Source: Burkholderia sp. Bp8963
GTDB lineage: Bacteria; Pseudomonadota; Gammaproteobacteria; Burkholderiales; Burkholderiaceae
Assembly: GCF_003854275.1 (NCBI RefSeq)
Contig: NZ_QTQP01000004.1
Coordinates: forward strand, 124,001 to 188,000
Reading direction: 5' to 3'
DNA: 64,000 nucleotides
Shown piece by piece: positions 9,001-17,202 of the stretch; within the stretch, counting starts at the first letter, position 1, and each line of letters starts with the position of its first letter. A program made the position numbers and the translations under genes. The notes under the pieces were generated by a model. That model saw nothing but the letters and a program-made list of their open reading frames with translations. It was not told the origin of the DNA and made no database searches.

Positions 9001-9972
9001 ATGTCTGACGAACCGCGTTCTATCTTGGTGCTGGCGTTTCCCGGCACGCAATTGCTCGATGTGTCCGGACCGCTGCAGGTGTTTGCATCCGTGAACGAGC
9101 TCGCGCTGGAGCGCGGGCGGGCCGCGCCGTATGCGCCGCGCGTTGTGGCCGCCGACGCGGGCCCCGTCGCGACGTCGTCGGGCCTCGTCGTGATCGCCGA
9201 TTCGCTGCGCGCGGCCGGGCGGCATGCCGATACGGTGATCGTCGCCGGCGGCAAGGGCGTGCACGCGGCGTCGCGGGATACGCGACTGGTCCGCTGGGTT
9301 CGGAAGCAGGCCGAACAGGCGCGGCGCATCGCGTCGGTCTGCACCGGCGCGTTCCTGCTGGCCGAGGCGGGGCTGCTCGACGGCCGCCGCGCGGTTACGC
9401 ACTGGACGCGCTGCGACGAACTCGCGTCGCGCTATCCGAACGTCCGCGTGGAAGCCGATCCGATCTTCATCCGCGAAGGCGCGTTGTGGACGTCGGCCGG
9501 CGTGACCGCGGGAATCGATCTTGCGCTCGCGCTCGTTGAAGAGGATCTCGGGCGCGCGATCGCGCTCGACGTTGCACGCGAGCTCGTCGTGTTCCTGAAA
9601 CGTCCGGGCGGGCAGGCGCAATTCAGTGCGGCGTTGTCGATGCAGCGCACGGACGACCGCTTCGGCGAACTGCATGCGTGGATCGCCGAGCACCTCCGCG
9701 CGGATCTGTCGGTGCCGGCGCTTGCCGAGCGCGTGCGGATGAGCGAGCGCAGCTTCGTGCGTCACTATCGCGCCGAAACCGGCCGCACGCCCGCGCGTGC
9801 CGTCGAGCAGATCCGGATCGAGAGCGCGCAGCGCCTGCTCGGCGAAACGTCGTGGCCAATCAAGCGGATTGCCGATCGCTGCGGGTTCGGCTCCGAGGAG
9901 ACGCTGCGGCGCAGTTTCGTGCGGGTGCTTGGCGTATCGCCGCAGGGGTATCGGGAACGGTTTGCCGCTTGA
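9001..9972 (+). CDS. GlxA-family transcriptional regulator (DJ-1/PfpI + AraC HTH)
   Basis: 323-residue regulator. Residues about 5-190 form a DJ-1/PfpI-like domain with a retained SVCTGAF elbow. Residues about 215-320 form an AraC-type double HTH (LSVPALAERVRMSERSFVRHYR and IADRCGFGSEETLRRSF). Characterised relatives such as GbdR, CdhR and ArgR sense quaternary amines or arginine. The ligand here is not evident. The start at 9001 precedes the conserved IlVLAFPGTQLLDVSGP block. It is divergent from inhA and ends directly at a four-copy 13-bp tandem repeat. Confidence 0.88.
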   Translation: MSDEPRSILVLAFPGTQLLDVSGPLQVFASVNELALERGRAAPYAPRVVAADAGPVATSSGLVVIADSLRAAGRHADTVIVAGGKGVHAASRDTRLVRWVRKQAEQARRIASVCTGAFLLAEAGLLDGRRAVTHWTRCDELASRYPNVRVEADPIFIREGALWTSAGVTAGIDLALALVEEDLGRAIALDVARELVVFLKRPGGQAQFSAALSMQRTDDRFGELHAWIAEHLRADLSVPALAERVRMSERSFVRHYRAETGRTPARAVEQIRIESAQRLLGETSWPIKRIADRCGFGSEETLRRSFVRVLGVSPQGYRERFAA

Positions 9973-9974
9973 GT

Positions 9975-10026
9975 GTGCCAATTGAGCGTGCCAATTGAGC
10001 GTGCCAATTGAGCGTGCCAATTGAGC
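9975..10026. repeat. Four-copy 13-bp tandem repeat (GTGCCAATTGAGC)
   Basis: Four perfect copies of GTGCCAATTGAGC start at 9975, 9988, 10001 and 10014, two bases after the TGA of the GlxA-type gene. Each unit holds the palindrome CAATTG, so the array also presents four evenly spaced (13 bp) symmetric sites. It is non-coding. It could be a variable-number repeat made by replication slippage. Confidence 0.95.
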
Positions 10027-10302
10027 GGCGCGCGAGCCGATGCAGTGTCGCGGTGAATCCCTGCACCTGCGACACGACGGGTCGAAACCGGTCGCGACGA
10101 AGTGCGCGTGCATCGAATCGGTGCGTGTGGCCGGCGGCGCGTGCGTCGATGGAAATGCGCATGACCGCAAGCTGCACGAATCCGCGTCGTTTTCGAGTGC
10201 GAAGCGTTCGACTATTCGGCTGGTTAGAACAATAGGGCGGGGCTTGTGCCGCGTCGTCCTCGCGCTCTATGCTGTCCTGTTGGCGAATCGAAGGGGGATA
10301 GC

Positions 10303-11277
10303 ATGGACCGGATCCAGGCAATGCAAGTTTTTACCCGCGTGGTCGACGCGAACAGCTTCACGCGCGCCGCGGATACGCTCGCGATGCCGCGCGCGTCGGT
10401 GACGACCATCATCCAGAATCTCGAGGCGCTGCTCGGCGTGCGGCTGATGCACCGGACGACGCGGCGTCTGTCGCTGACGCCGGAAGGTGCTGCGTACTAC
10501 GAACATTGCGTGAAGATCATCACGGAGATCGCGGAAGCCGACGCGAGCTTCCAGACGGGCAACCGCAAGCCGAGCGGCCTGCTGCGGGTCCACATGCCGA
10601 ATGCGATCGGGCGGCGGCTCGTGATTCCCGCGTTGCCGGTGTTCCGGCAGAGCTACCCGGACATCACGCTCGACCTCGGGTTGTCCGACCGCCCGGTGGA
10701 TCCGGTCGAGGAGGGCATCGACTGCATGATCCGCGTCGGGCCACTCGAGGATTCGTCGATGGTCGCGCGGCGGATCGGGATGCTGCGGCGTGTGACCTGC
10801 GCGTCGCCCGACTATCTGAAGCGTCACGGCGATCCGCACGAGATCGACGAGCTCGCCAGCCACTACGCGGTGAACTTCCGCGCGAGCCACGGCGCGCGGC
10901 CGATACCGTGGGTGTTCGTGATCGACGGCAAGCCGGTCGAGGTCCGGATGAACGCGAGCATCACAGTCAACGATTCGGATGCCTATGTGACGTGTGGCCT
11001 CGAAGGGTTCGGGATCATCCAGCCGACGCTGTTCATGGTGCTGCCGCACCTGCTCGACGGCACGCTGCTGGAGGTGCTGCCGGGCTTGAGCCCGAAGCCC
11101 AAGCCGATCTCGATCGTCTATCCGCACAACCGGCACCTGTCCGCGAAGGTACGCGTGTTCGCCGACTGGATCGCGGAGCTGTTCGAGGCGACGCCGGCGA
11201 TGGAAGGCGGCGAGGACTGGCGCCGCAGGTTGCACGCGCATGCGAGCGACGTGAGTCGCGGGTCGGTGGCGGCGTAG
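10303..11277 (+). CDS. LysR-family transcriptional regulator
   Basis: 324-residue LTTR. The N-terminal HTH occupies about 1-60 (MQVFTRVVDANSFTRAADTL, then VRLMHRTTRRLSLTPEG) and a substrate-binding domain runs from about 90 to 300. It belongs to the common DmlR/AaeR-like subgroup, in which effectors are rarely known. The ATG at 10303 follows AAGGGGG by six bases. The frame extends upstream to 10246, but that segment lacks HTH character. No divergent target is present: the upstream neighbour is the tandem repeat and 276 bases of non-coding DNA. The target gene may therefore be distant, or the protein may regulate itself. Confidence 0.9.
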   Translation: MDRIQAMQVFTRVVDANSFTRAADTLAMPRASVTTIIQNLEALLGVRLMHRTTRRLSLTPEGAAYYEHCVKIITEIAEADASFQTGNRKPSGLLRVHMPNAIGRRLVIPALPVFRQSYPDITLDLGLSDRPVDPVEEGIDCMIRVGPLEDSSMVARRIGMLRRVTCASPDYLKRHGDPHEIDELASHYAVNFRASHGARPIPWVFVIDGKPVEVRMNASITVNDSDAYVTCGLEGFGIIQPTLFMVLPHLLDGTLLEVLPGLSPKPKPISIVYPHNRHLSAKVRVFADWIAELFEATPAMEGGEDWRRRLHAHASDVSRGSVAA

Positions 11278-11445
11278 CGCGGATTCTGTCCGGGGATCTC
11301 GATCGAACGGTTGGCTGCCCGTGCCGGAAACGTGCCGGGTAGCGACTTCCCGGTTAAGGAAGAGCGTGTCGCTGCGGTTATTGCTTGCCTTCGTCGAGGC
11401 CCGAGTGCGAATTGCACCGATCTCGTAGCGGAAGAGTCAAAAATG

Positions 11446-11480
11446 AAAAAGCCCAGTAGATCAAAGATCTACCGGGCTTT
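11446..11480 (-). terminator. Rho-independent terminator after tRNA-Met
   Basis: A 15-bp stem (11448-11462 with 11466-11480, including one G-U pair on the transcribed strand) closes a 3-base loop and is followed on the minus strand by a T run. It begins six bases past the encoded CCA of the tRNA, so it ends the tRNA transcript. Confidence 0.9.
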
Positions 11481-11486
11481 CGCATT

Positions 11487-11563
<77 letters not shown>

Positions 11564-11574
11564 GAAGAAGTGCA

Positions 11575-11603
11575 ATTATGAAGATACCCATTCGGGGTGT
11601 CAA
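11575..11603 (-). promoter_or_regulatory. Sigma-70 promoter of tRNA-Met
   Basis: On the minus strand a perfect TTGACA (11598-11603) is followed after exactly 17 bases by CATAAT (11575-11580). The predicted start falls within a few bases of the mature tRNA 5' end at 11563. This leaves almost no leader. Confidence 0.85.
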
Positions 11604-11761
11604 CACCTTTTTTTCATATTTCTCGAAAAAAGGTGCCGGGGCGTCGCTCCAGGCCGGCCGGGAGGGGCGCGGCGCCGGAGTGCTGCATCCGCTGTCCGCC
11701 TTCCTGCTCGGCTCTCGAAGCAACGTCGACCGCCGCCCGGCATCCGCTACGTCAGGCTACG

Positions 11762-13420
11762 TCAATCCTGCGCGTAGATATTCGAGTCCTTCGTCTCCTT
11801 GACGAACAGCAGCCCGATCACGAACGTGGCCAGCGCGATCACGATCGGATACCACAGCCCCGAGTAGATGTTGCCCTGCGCGGCGACGATCGCGAACGCG
11901 GTCGCCGGCAGGAAGCCGCCGAACCAGCCGTTGCCGATGTGATAGGGCAGCGACATCGACGTGTAGCGGATCCGCGTCGGGAACATCTCGACCAGCATCG
12001 CGGCGATCGGCCCGTAGACCGCCGTCACGTAGATCACGAGGATCGTCAGGATCACGATCGTCATCGGCCAGTTGAGTCGCGCCGGATCGGCCTTCGCCGG
12101 ATAGCCGGTCGACTTCAGCGTCGCGGCGAGCGTCTTGTCGAACGCGGCACCCTTCGCCTTCGCGTCGGCCGCCTTGCCGTCATACGCGTCGATCACGGTG
12201 TCGCCGACCTTGATCTGCGCGGCCGTGCCAGCCGGCGCCGCGACGTTCTCGTAGTTCAGGCCGGCCTTCGCGAGCGCGCTCTTCGCGATGTCGCACGAAT
12301 TGGTGAACTTCGACGTGCCGACCGGGTTGAACTGGAACGCGCAGGTGGCCGGATCGGCGATGACCGAGATCGGTGCCTTCTGCGTCGCGATCTCGAGCTG
12401 CGGGTTCGCGAAGTGCGTGAGCGCCTTGAACAGCGGGAAGTACGTCAGCGCGGCGATCAGGCAGCCCGCGAGAATGATCGGCTTGCGGCCGATCTTGTCC
12501 GACAGCGAGCCGAAGAACAGGAAGAACGGCGTGCCGATCAGCAGCGCAATCGCGATCAGGATGTTCGCGCTCGCGCCGTCGACCTTCAGCGTCTGCGTGA
12601 GGAAGAACAGCGCATAGAACTGGCCCGTGTACCACACGACGGCCTGGCCGGCCGTCAGGCCGACGAGCGCGAGGATCACGATCTTCAGGTTCTTCCACTG
12701 GCCGAACGCTTCGGTCAGCGGCGCCTTCGACGTCTTGCCCTCGGCCTTGATGCGCAGGAACACCGGCGATTCGTTCAGCTGCATCCGGATCCACACCGAC
12801 ACCGCGAGCAGCAGGATCGACGCGACGAACGGCACGCGCCAGCCCCACGAGCCGAACGCTTCCTCGCCGATGAAGGTGCGCACGCCGAGGATCACGAGCA
12901 GCGACAGGAACAGGCCGAGCGTCGCGGTCGTCTGGATCCACGCGGTGTAGAAGCCACGGCGGTGCGCGGGTGCATGTTCCGCGACGTAGGTCGCCGCGCC
13001 GCCGTATTCGCCGCCGAGCGCGAGGCCCTGCAGCAGCCGCATCGCGATGAAGATCACTGGCGCTGCGATGCCGATCGATGCGTAGCCGGGCAGGAAGCCG
13101 ACCACGAAGGTCGAGATGCCCATGATCACGATCGTCACGAGGAACGTGTGCTTGCGGCCGACGAGATCGCCGAGCCGGCCGAACACGATCGCGCCGAACG
13201 GACGCACCGCGAAGCCGGCCGCGAAGCCGAGCAGCGTGAAGATGAACGCAGCCGTCGGGTTGACGCCGGAGAAGAAGCTCTTGCTGATGTAGGCCGCGAG
13301 GGATCCGGCCAGGTAGAAGTCGTACCACTCGAACACGGTCCCGAGCGACGACGCGAAGATCACCTTCCTCTCTTCGCCCGTCATCGGCGCGTGCGCAATT
13401 TGCCCGCCTAACGTTGCCAT
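11762..13420 (-). CDS. MHS-family MFS transporter with large periplasmic insertion
   Basis: 552-residue metabolite:H+ symporter. It has the MHS hallmarks GTVFEWYDFYLAG in TM1, RPFGAIVFGRLGDLVGRK between TM2 and TM3, and GGEYGGAATYVAEHAP before TM5. It is about 110-120 residues longer than typical members (KgtP, ProP, ShiA; 430-500). The extra material is a soluble insertion at about 336-450, between predicted TM9 and TM10, with two cysteines (360 and 376). The substrate is probably an organic acid or osmolyte but cannot be specified. It follows the two-component pair on the same strand and may be its target. Confidence 0.88.
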   Translation of the reverse strand: MATLGGQIAHAPMTGEERKVIFASSLGTVFEWYDFYLAGSLAAYISKSFFSGVNPTAAFIFTLLGFAAGFAVRPFGAIVFGRLGDLVGRKHTFLVTIVIMGISTFVVGFLPGYASIGIAAPVIFIAMRLLQGLALGGEYGGAATYVAEHAPAHRRGFYTAWIQTTATLGLFLSLLVILGVRTFIGEEAFGSWGWRVPFVASILLLAVSVWIRMQLNESPVFLRIKAEGKTSKAPLTEAFGQWKNLKIVILALVGLTAGQAVVWYTGQFYALFFLTQTLKVDGASANILIAIALLIGTPFFLFFGSLSDKIGRKPIILAGCLIAALTYFPLFKALTHFANPQLEIATQKAPISVIADPATCAFQFNPVGTSKFTNSCDIAKSALAKAGLNYENVAAPAGTAAQIKVGDTVIDAYDGKAADAKAKGAAFDKTLAATLKSTGYPAKADPARLNWPMTIVILTILVIYVTAVYGPIAAMLVEMFPTRIRYTSMSLPYHIGNGWFGGFLPATAFAIVAAQGNIYSGLWYPIVIALATFVIGLLFVKETKDSNIYAQD

Positions 13421-13519
13421 GAATCGTCTCCAGGTTTCTTGATATAGATGTGCGGCCGCCTCGGGGGCGGGCCTGTCGACGATTATTGGCGGGCAAACTT
13501 ACGGCCCACTGACTCGCCG

Positions 13520-13536
13520 GCGCAAAATGATTGCGC
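13520..13536. promoter_or_regulatory. Inverted repeat upstream of the MHS transporter
   Basis: GCGCAA (13520-13525) and TTGCGC (13531-13536) form a perfect 6-bp inverted repeat with a 5-base spacer. It lies 100 bases before the transporter start, in a 224-base gap after the kinase gene. It may be an operator, possibly for the adjacent response regulator. This is inference from position only. Confidence 0.3.
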
Positions 13537-13644
13537 GTATACCCGCGGCGAATGGCCGGCTTCGTGGCGCGATTGTTGCGGGAACGGTGTGCAAGTGCGT
13601 TCAATTCGCGCCGCTGCGACGCGATGCTGCGGCGCACGTCAGGG

Positions 13645-15192
13645 TTACTCCGGGGACGGTTCGTGTAAGGGAAGGGTCACGCGCACGAGCGTGCCCGCGA
13701 GACGCGGCATCGCCTGGTAGACATGATCGTCGAGCGTCAGCGTGCCGCCGTGCTGCGTGACGATCTCGCGCACGATCGCGAGCCCGAGGCCGCTGCCGTC
13801 GCCTTCGCGGCCGAGGATCCGGTAGAAGCGCTCGAGCACGCGTTCGCGTTCGGCGGCCGGGATGCCGGGCCCGGTGTCCTCGACTTCGACGCGCGCGAGC
13901 CGCGCTGCCCGGTCCGCCTGCACGCGCACGGTGATGCGGCCGCCTTCGGGTGTATAGCGGATCGCGTTGTCGATCAGGTTGCCGAGCATCTCGCGCAGCA
14001 TCAGCGGATTGCCGTCGACGTCAAGCGGCACGTCGTCGTCGGGGCCTTCGTAGCCGAGGTCCATCCGCTTCGCGAGCGCGGCCTGCACCCAGTCGCGCAC
14101 CGCGCGCCGCGCGAGCGTCGCGATCTCGACGGGCTCGAACGTCAGCCCGCTCGCGCGGTTCTCGGCGCGTGCGAGCGCGAGCAGCTGCGTGACGAGCCGC
14201 GCGGCCTGCTCGGAACTCGTCGCGATCTGCTCGAGCGAGCGCTGCACGTCCGCGGACACGTCGTGGCGCAGCGCGAACTCGGCCTGCGTGCGCAGCCCGG
14301 CGAGCGGCGTCTTCATCTGGTGCGCGGCGTCGGCGATGAAGCGCTTCTGCAGCGCCATGTTCTGCTCGAGGCGCGCGAGCAGGTCGTTGAACGACGTGAC
14401 GAGCGGCTCGATCTCGGGGGGCGCGCGCTGCGCCTCGACGGGCGACAGATCGTCGGGACGCCGCGCGCGGATGTGCGCCTGCAGCGCGTTGAGCGGCGCG
14501 AGCCCGCGCGACAGCCCGAACCACACGAGCAGGATCGCAAGCGGCAGGATCACGAACTGCGGCAGGATCACGCCCTTGATGATGTCGTTCGCGAGCGCGT
14601 TGCGCTTGTCGAGCGTCTCCCCGACCTGCACGAGCACCGGCTGCGTGCCGCTCACCTGCGGCAGCGCGACGGTCGTATAGGCGACGCGCACGTCGTTGCC
14701 GCGCAGCAGGTCGTCGCGGAACACGACGACGCCCGGCGGCGGGCGGTCCTCGTCGCGCGGCAGCGGCAGGTCGGCCTCGCCCGCGACCAGCTCGCCGCGC
14801 GTGCCGAGCACCTGGAAATAGACGCTGTCGACGTTGTCCGCGCGCAGGAAGTCGCGCGTCGCCTGCGGCAGCGTCAGCTCGGCGACGCCGTTGACGGGAT
14901 GGATCTGCCGCGCGAGCACGTACGCGTTGGTTTCGAGCGCACGGTCGAACGGACCGTTCGCGATCGTCTTCGCGACGAGATACGTGACGGCGATGCTCAT
15001 CGGCCACAGCAGCAGCAGCGGGGCGAGCATCCAGTCGAGGATTTCGCCGAACAGCGAACGCGGGCGCGCGGATTCGGGGCTGTCGGTTTCGTCGGGCGGC
15101 GCGAACGGGTTCTCGTAGCGCGCGTCGCGCTCGGCGTCGGCGGCCGACGACGGCTCGCCGGTCGGATGGTGGGAGTGGGCCGGCGTGGCCAT
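13645..15192 (-). CDS. Sensor histidine kinase (TctE-like)
   Basis: 515-residue inner-membrane kinase. A cytosolic N-terminal tail of about 50 acidic and proline-rich residues precedes TM1 (about 57-75). A periplasmic sensor domain (about 76-205) follows, then TM2, a HAMP-like linker, the DHp H-box ADAAHQMKTPLAGLRTQAEF, and an ATPase domain with NLIDNAIRYTPEGG (N box), VEDTGPGIP (G1) and GDGSGLGLAIV (G2). The N-terminal 2CSK/TctE-type sensor is typical of kinases that control tricarboxylate or other organic acid uptake. That agrees with the MHS transporter immediately downstream. The response regulator gene ends 18 bases before this start. Confidence 0.88.
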   Translation of the reverse strand: MATPAHSHHPTGEPSSAADAERDARYENPFAPPDETDSPESARPRSLFGEILDWMLAPLLLLWPMSIAVTYLVAKTIANGPFDRALETNAYVLARQIHPVNGVAELTLPQATRDFLRADNVDSVYFQVLGTRGELVAGEADLPLPRDEDRPPPGVVVFRDDLLRGNDVRVAYTTVALPQVSGTQPVLVQVGETLDKRNALANDIIKGVILPQFVILPLAILLVWFGLSRGLAPLNALQAHIRARRPDDLSPVEAQRAPPEIEPLVTSFNDLLARLEQNMALQKRFIADAAHQMKTPLAGLRTQAEFALRHDVSADVQRSLEQIATSSEQAARLVTQLLALARAENRASGLTFEPVEIATLARRAVRDWVQAALAKRMDLGYEGPDDDVPLDVDGNPLMLREMLGNLIDNAIRYTPEGGRITVRVQADRAARLARVEVEDTGPGIPAAERERVLERFYRILGREGDGSGLGLAIVREIVTQHGGTLTLDDHVYQAMPRLAGTLVRVTLPLHEPSPE

Positions 15193-15210
15193 CGCAGCGA
15201 CGGCCGCGCG

Positions 15211-15939
15211 TCAGCGCAGCGGCGTGCCGGCGGCCGCCGGCTGGGGCGCGGCGGTTTCGGCCGGGTTGGCCGGCGCGGTTTTCTCGAGGCAGTAGCCGAG
15301 CCCGCGCACGGTCGCGATCCGCACGCCGCTCGGTTCGATCTTCTTGCGCAGCCGGTGCACGTAGACTTCGATCGCGTTGTTGCTGACTTCCTCGCCCCAT
15401 TCGCACAGATGATCGACGAGCTGTTCCTTTGACACGAGCCGGCCGATCCGCTGCAGCAACACCTCGAGCAGGCCGAGCTCGCGCGCGGACAGGTCGAGCA
15501 CGCGGTCGTTCGCATACGCGATGCGGCCGACCTGGTCGAACGCGAGCGAGCCGTGCCGCACGACGGTCGGGCCGCCGCCCGCGCCGCGCCGGGTCAGCGC
15601 GCGCACACGCGCTTCGAGTTCGTTGAGCGCGAACGGCTTGGCCATGTAGTCGTCGGCGCCGAGGTCGAGGCCCTTCACGCGCTCGTCGACGCTGTCGGCG
15701 GCGGTCAGGATCAGCACGGGCAGGTTGGAGTTACGCGCGCGCAGGCGCTTCAGCACGTCGAGCCCGGACAGCTTCGGCAGGCCGAGGTCGAGGATCAGCA
15801 GGTCGAACGTCTGCATCGACAGGGCCGTGTCGGCGTCGACGCCGTTCTTCACGTGGTCGACGGCATAGCCCGATTGGCGGAGTGACCGGGTGAGGCCGTC
15901 CGCGAGTATGCTGTCATCTTCGGCGATGAGAATTCGCAT
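15211..15939 (-). CDS. OmpR-family response regulator (TctD-like)
   Basis: 242 residues. The receiver domain begins at the ATG (MRILIAEDDSILADG), with acidic pocket DD near 8-9, phosphoacceptor Asp in LLILDLGLP near 51, and Lys in MAKPF near 101. The C-terminal winged helix (about 125-222) contains EVYVHRLRKKIEPSG and ends VRGLGYCLEK. The frame continues upstream to 16095 without receiver character, so the internal ATG was chosen. It is first in a probable operon with the kinase and perhaps the MHS transporter, and divergent from recA. The tail after 222 is Ala/Pro-rich. Confidence 0.9.
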   Translation of the reverse strand: MRILIAEDDSILADGLTRSLRQSGYAVDHVKNGVDADTALSMQTFDLLILDLGLPKLSGLDVLKRLRARNSNLPVLILTAADSVDERVKGLDLGADDYMAKPFALNELEARVRALTRRGAGGGPTVVRHGSLAFDQVGRIAYANDRVLDLSARELGLLEVLLQRIGRLVSKEQLVDHLCEWGEEVSNNAIEVYVHRLRKKIEPSGVRIATVRGLGYCLEKTAPANPAETAAPQPAAAGTPLR

Positions 15940-16035
15940 GTTGCGTGACCGATGGCCGGCAGGGCGCTTGCGCCGGTGCGGCTGTCTCCGAAGTGGTTCG
16001 TGTGTTGCGCAGCCCACAGTGCGGGCTTGCATAAA

Positions 16036-16057
16036 ACACTGTTTTTTTATACAGTGT
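16036..16057 (+). promoter_or_regulatory. LexA (SOS) box and promoter of recA
   Basis: ACACTGT (16036-16042) and ACAGTGT (16051-16057) form a perfect 7-bp inverted repeat. The inner sequence is CTGT-N8-ACAG, the exact LexA consensus. A TTGCAT (16027-16032) in -35 position and AT-rich sequence inside the box suggest that the operator overlaps the core promoter, as in E. coli recA. It is 72 bases before the recA start. LexA repression and SOS induction of recA and recX are expected. Confidence 0.93.
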
Positions 16058-16128
16058 CTGCATTCGTGCGCAGCGGCTCGTCCGGCGCACCTCAATCAGA
16101 CGCTGCTCATCATAGCAAAGGACGATTC

Positions 16129-17202
16129 ATGGAAGATAGCAAGAAAGGCTCCGGGCTGACTGCCGAGAAAAGCAAGGCGCTGGCCGCCGCGCTCGCGCAG
16201 ATCGAGAAGCAGTTCGGCAAAGGGTCGATCATGCGCATGGGCGACGGCGAGGCGACCGAGGATATCCAGGTCGTGTCCACGGGCTCGCTCGGTCTCGACA
16301 TCGCGCTCGGCGTCGGCGGCCTGCCGCGCGGCCGGGTGGTCGAGATCTATGGTCCGGAATCGTCCGGCAAGACGACGCTCACGCTGCAGGTGATCGCGGA
16401 GCTGCAGAAGCTCGGCGGCACCGCGGCGTTCATCGACGCCGAACACGCGCTCGACGTCCAGTACGCGGCGAAGCTCGGCGTGAACGTGCCGGAACTGCTG
16501 ATCTCGCAGCCGGACACCGGTGAGCAGGCGCTCGAAATCACCGATGCGCTGGTGCGCTCGGGCTCGATCGACATGATCGTGATCGACTCGGTCGCGGCGC
16601 TCGTGCCGAAGGCCGAAATCGAAGGCGAGATGGGCGATTCGCTGCCGGGCCTGCAGGCCCGCCTGATGTCGCAGGCGCTGCGCAAGCTGACCGGCACGAT
16701 CAAGCGCACGAACTGCCTCGTGATCTTCATCAACCAGATCCGGATGAAGATCGGCGTGATGTTCGGCAACCCGGAAACCACGACGGGCGGCAATGCACTG
16801 AAGTTCTACTCGTCGGTGCGTCTCGACATCCGCCGGATCGGCTCGATCAAGAAGAACGACGAGGTGATCGGCAACGAAACCCGCGTGAAGGTCGTGAAGA
16901 ACAAGGTGTCGCCGCCGTTCCGCGAAGCGATCTTCGACATCCTGTACGGCGAAGGCATTTCGCGTCAGGGCGAGATCATCGATCTCGGCGTGCAGGCGAA
17001 GATCGTCGACAAGGCGGGCGCCTGGTACAGCTACAACGGCGAGAAGATCGGTCAGGGCAAGGACAACGCGCGTGAATTCCTGCGCGAGAATCCGGAAATC
17101 GCACGCGAGATCGAGAACCGCATTCGCGAATCGCTGGGCGTCGCCGCGATGCCGGATGGCGCGGGCCACAACGAAGCCGAGGCGATGGACGAAGAAGAGT
17201 GA
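16129..17202 (+). CDS. recA: Recombinase RecA
   Basis: 357-residue cytosolic ATPase that forms filaments on single-stranded DNA, catalyses strand exchange and activates LexA self-cleavage. Walker A GPESSGKT is at 75-82, Walker B is VIDSVAAL, and the DNA-binding loop region contains [18 protein letters not shown]. The acidic C-terminus (AEAMDEEE) is typical. The ATG at 16129 begins [11 protein letters not shown]; the frame upstream to 15952 is the regulatory region carrying the LexA box. Its stop overlaps the start of recX by one base (TGATG), indicating translational coupling. Confidence 0.98.
   Translation: MEDSKKGSGLTAEKSKALAAALAQIEKQFGKGSIMRMGDGEATEDIQVVSTGSLGLDIALGVGGLPRGRVVEIYGPESSGKTTLTLQVIAELQKLGGTAAFIDAEHALDVQYAAKLGVNVPELLISQPDTGEQALEITDALVRSGSIDMIVIDSVAALVPKAEIEGEMGDSLPGLQARLMSQALRKLTGTIKRTNCLVIFINQIRMKIGVMFGNPETTTGGNALKFYSSVRLDIRRIGSIKKNDEVIGNETRVKVVKNKVSPPFREAIFDILYGEGISRQGEIIDLGVQAKIVDKAGAWYSYNGEKIGQGKDNAREFLRENPEIAREIENRIRESLGVAAMPDGAGHNEAEAMDEEE

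Noticed and set aside
9975..10026. Four-copy repeat considered as a CRISPR array
   Set aside because: The 13-bp units are directly adjacent with no spacers, and no cas genes are present.
11591..11614. Plus-strand terminator hairpin GGTG-TCAA-CACC with T run
   Set aside because: Only a four-base stem; the sequence is better explained by the minus-strand TTGACA of the tRNA promoter.
11597..13411. 604-codon plus-strand frame across the MHS transporter
   Set aside because: Antisense shadow rich in Arg, Asp and His; the minus-strand gene has all MHS motifs.
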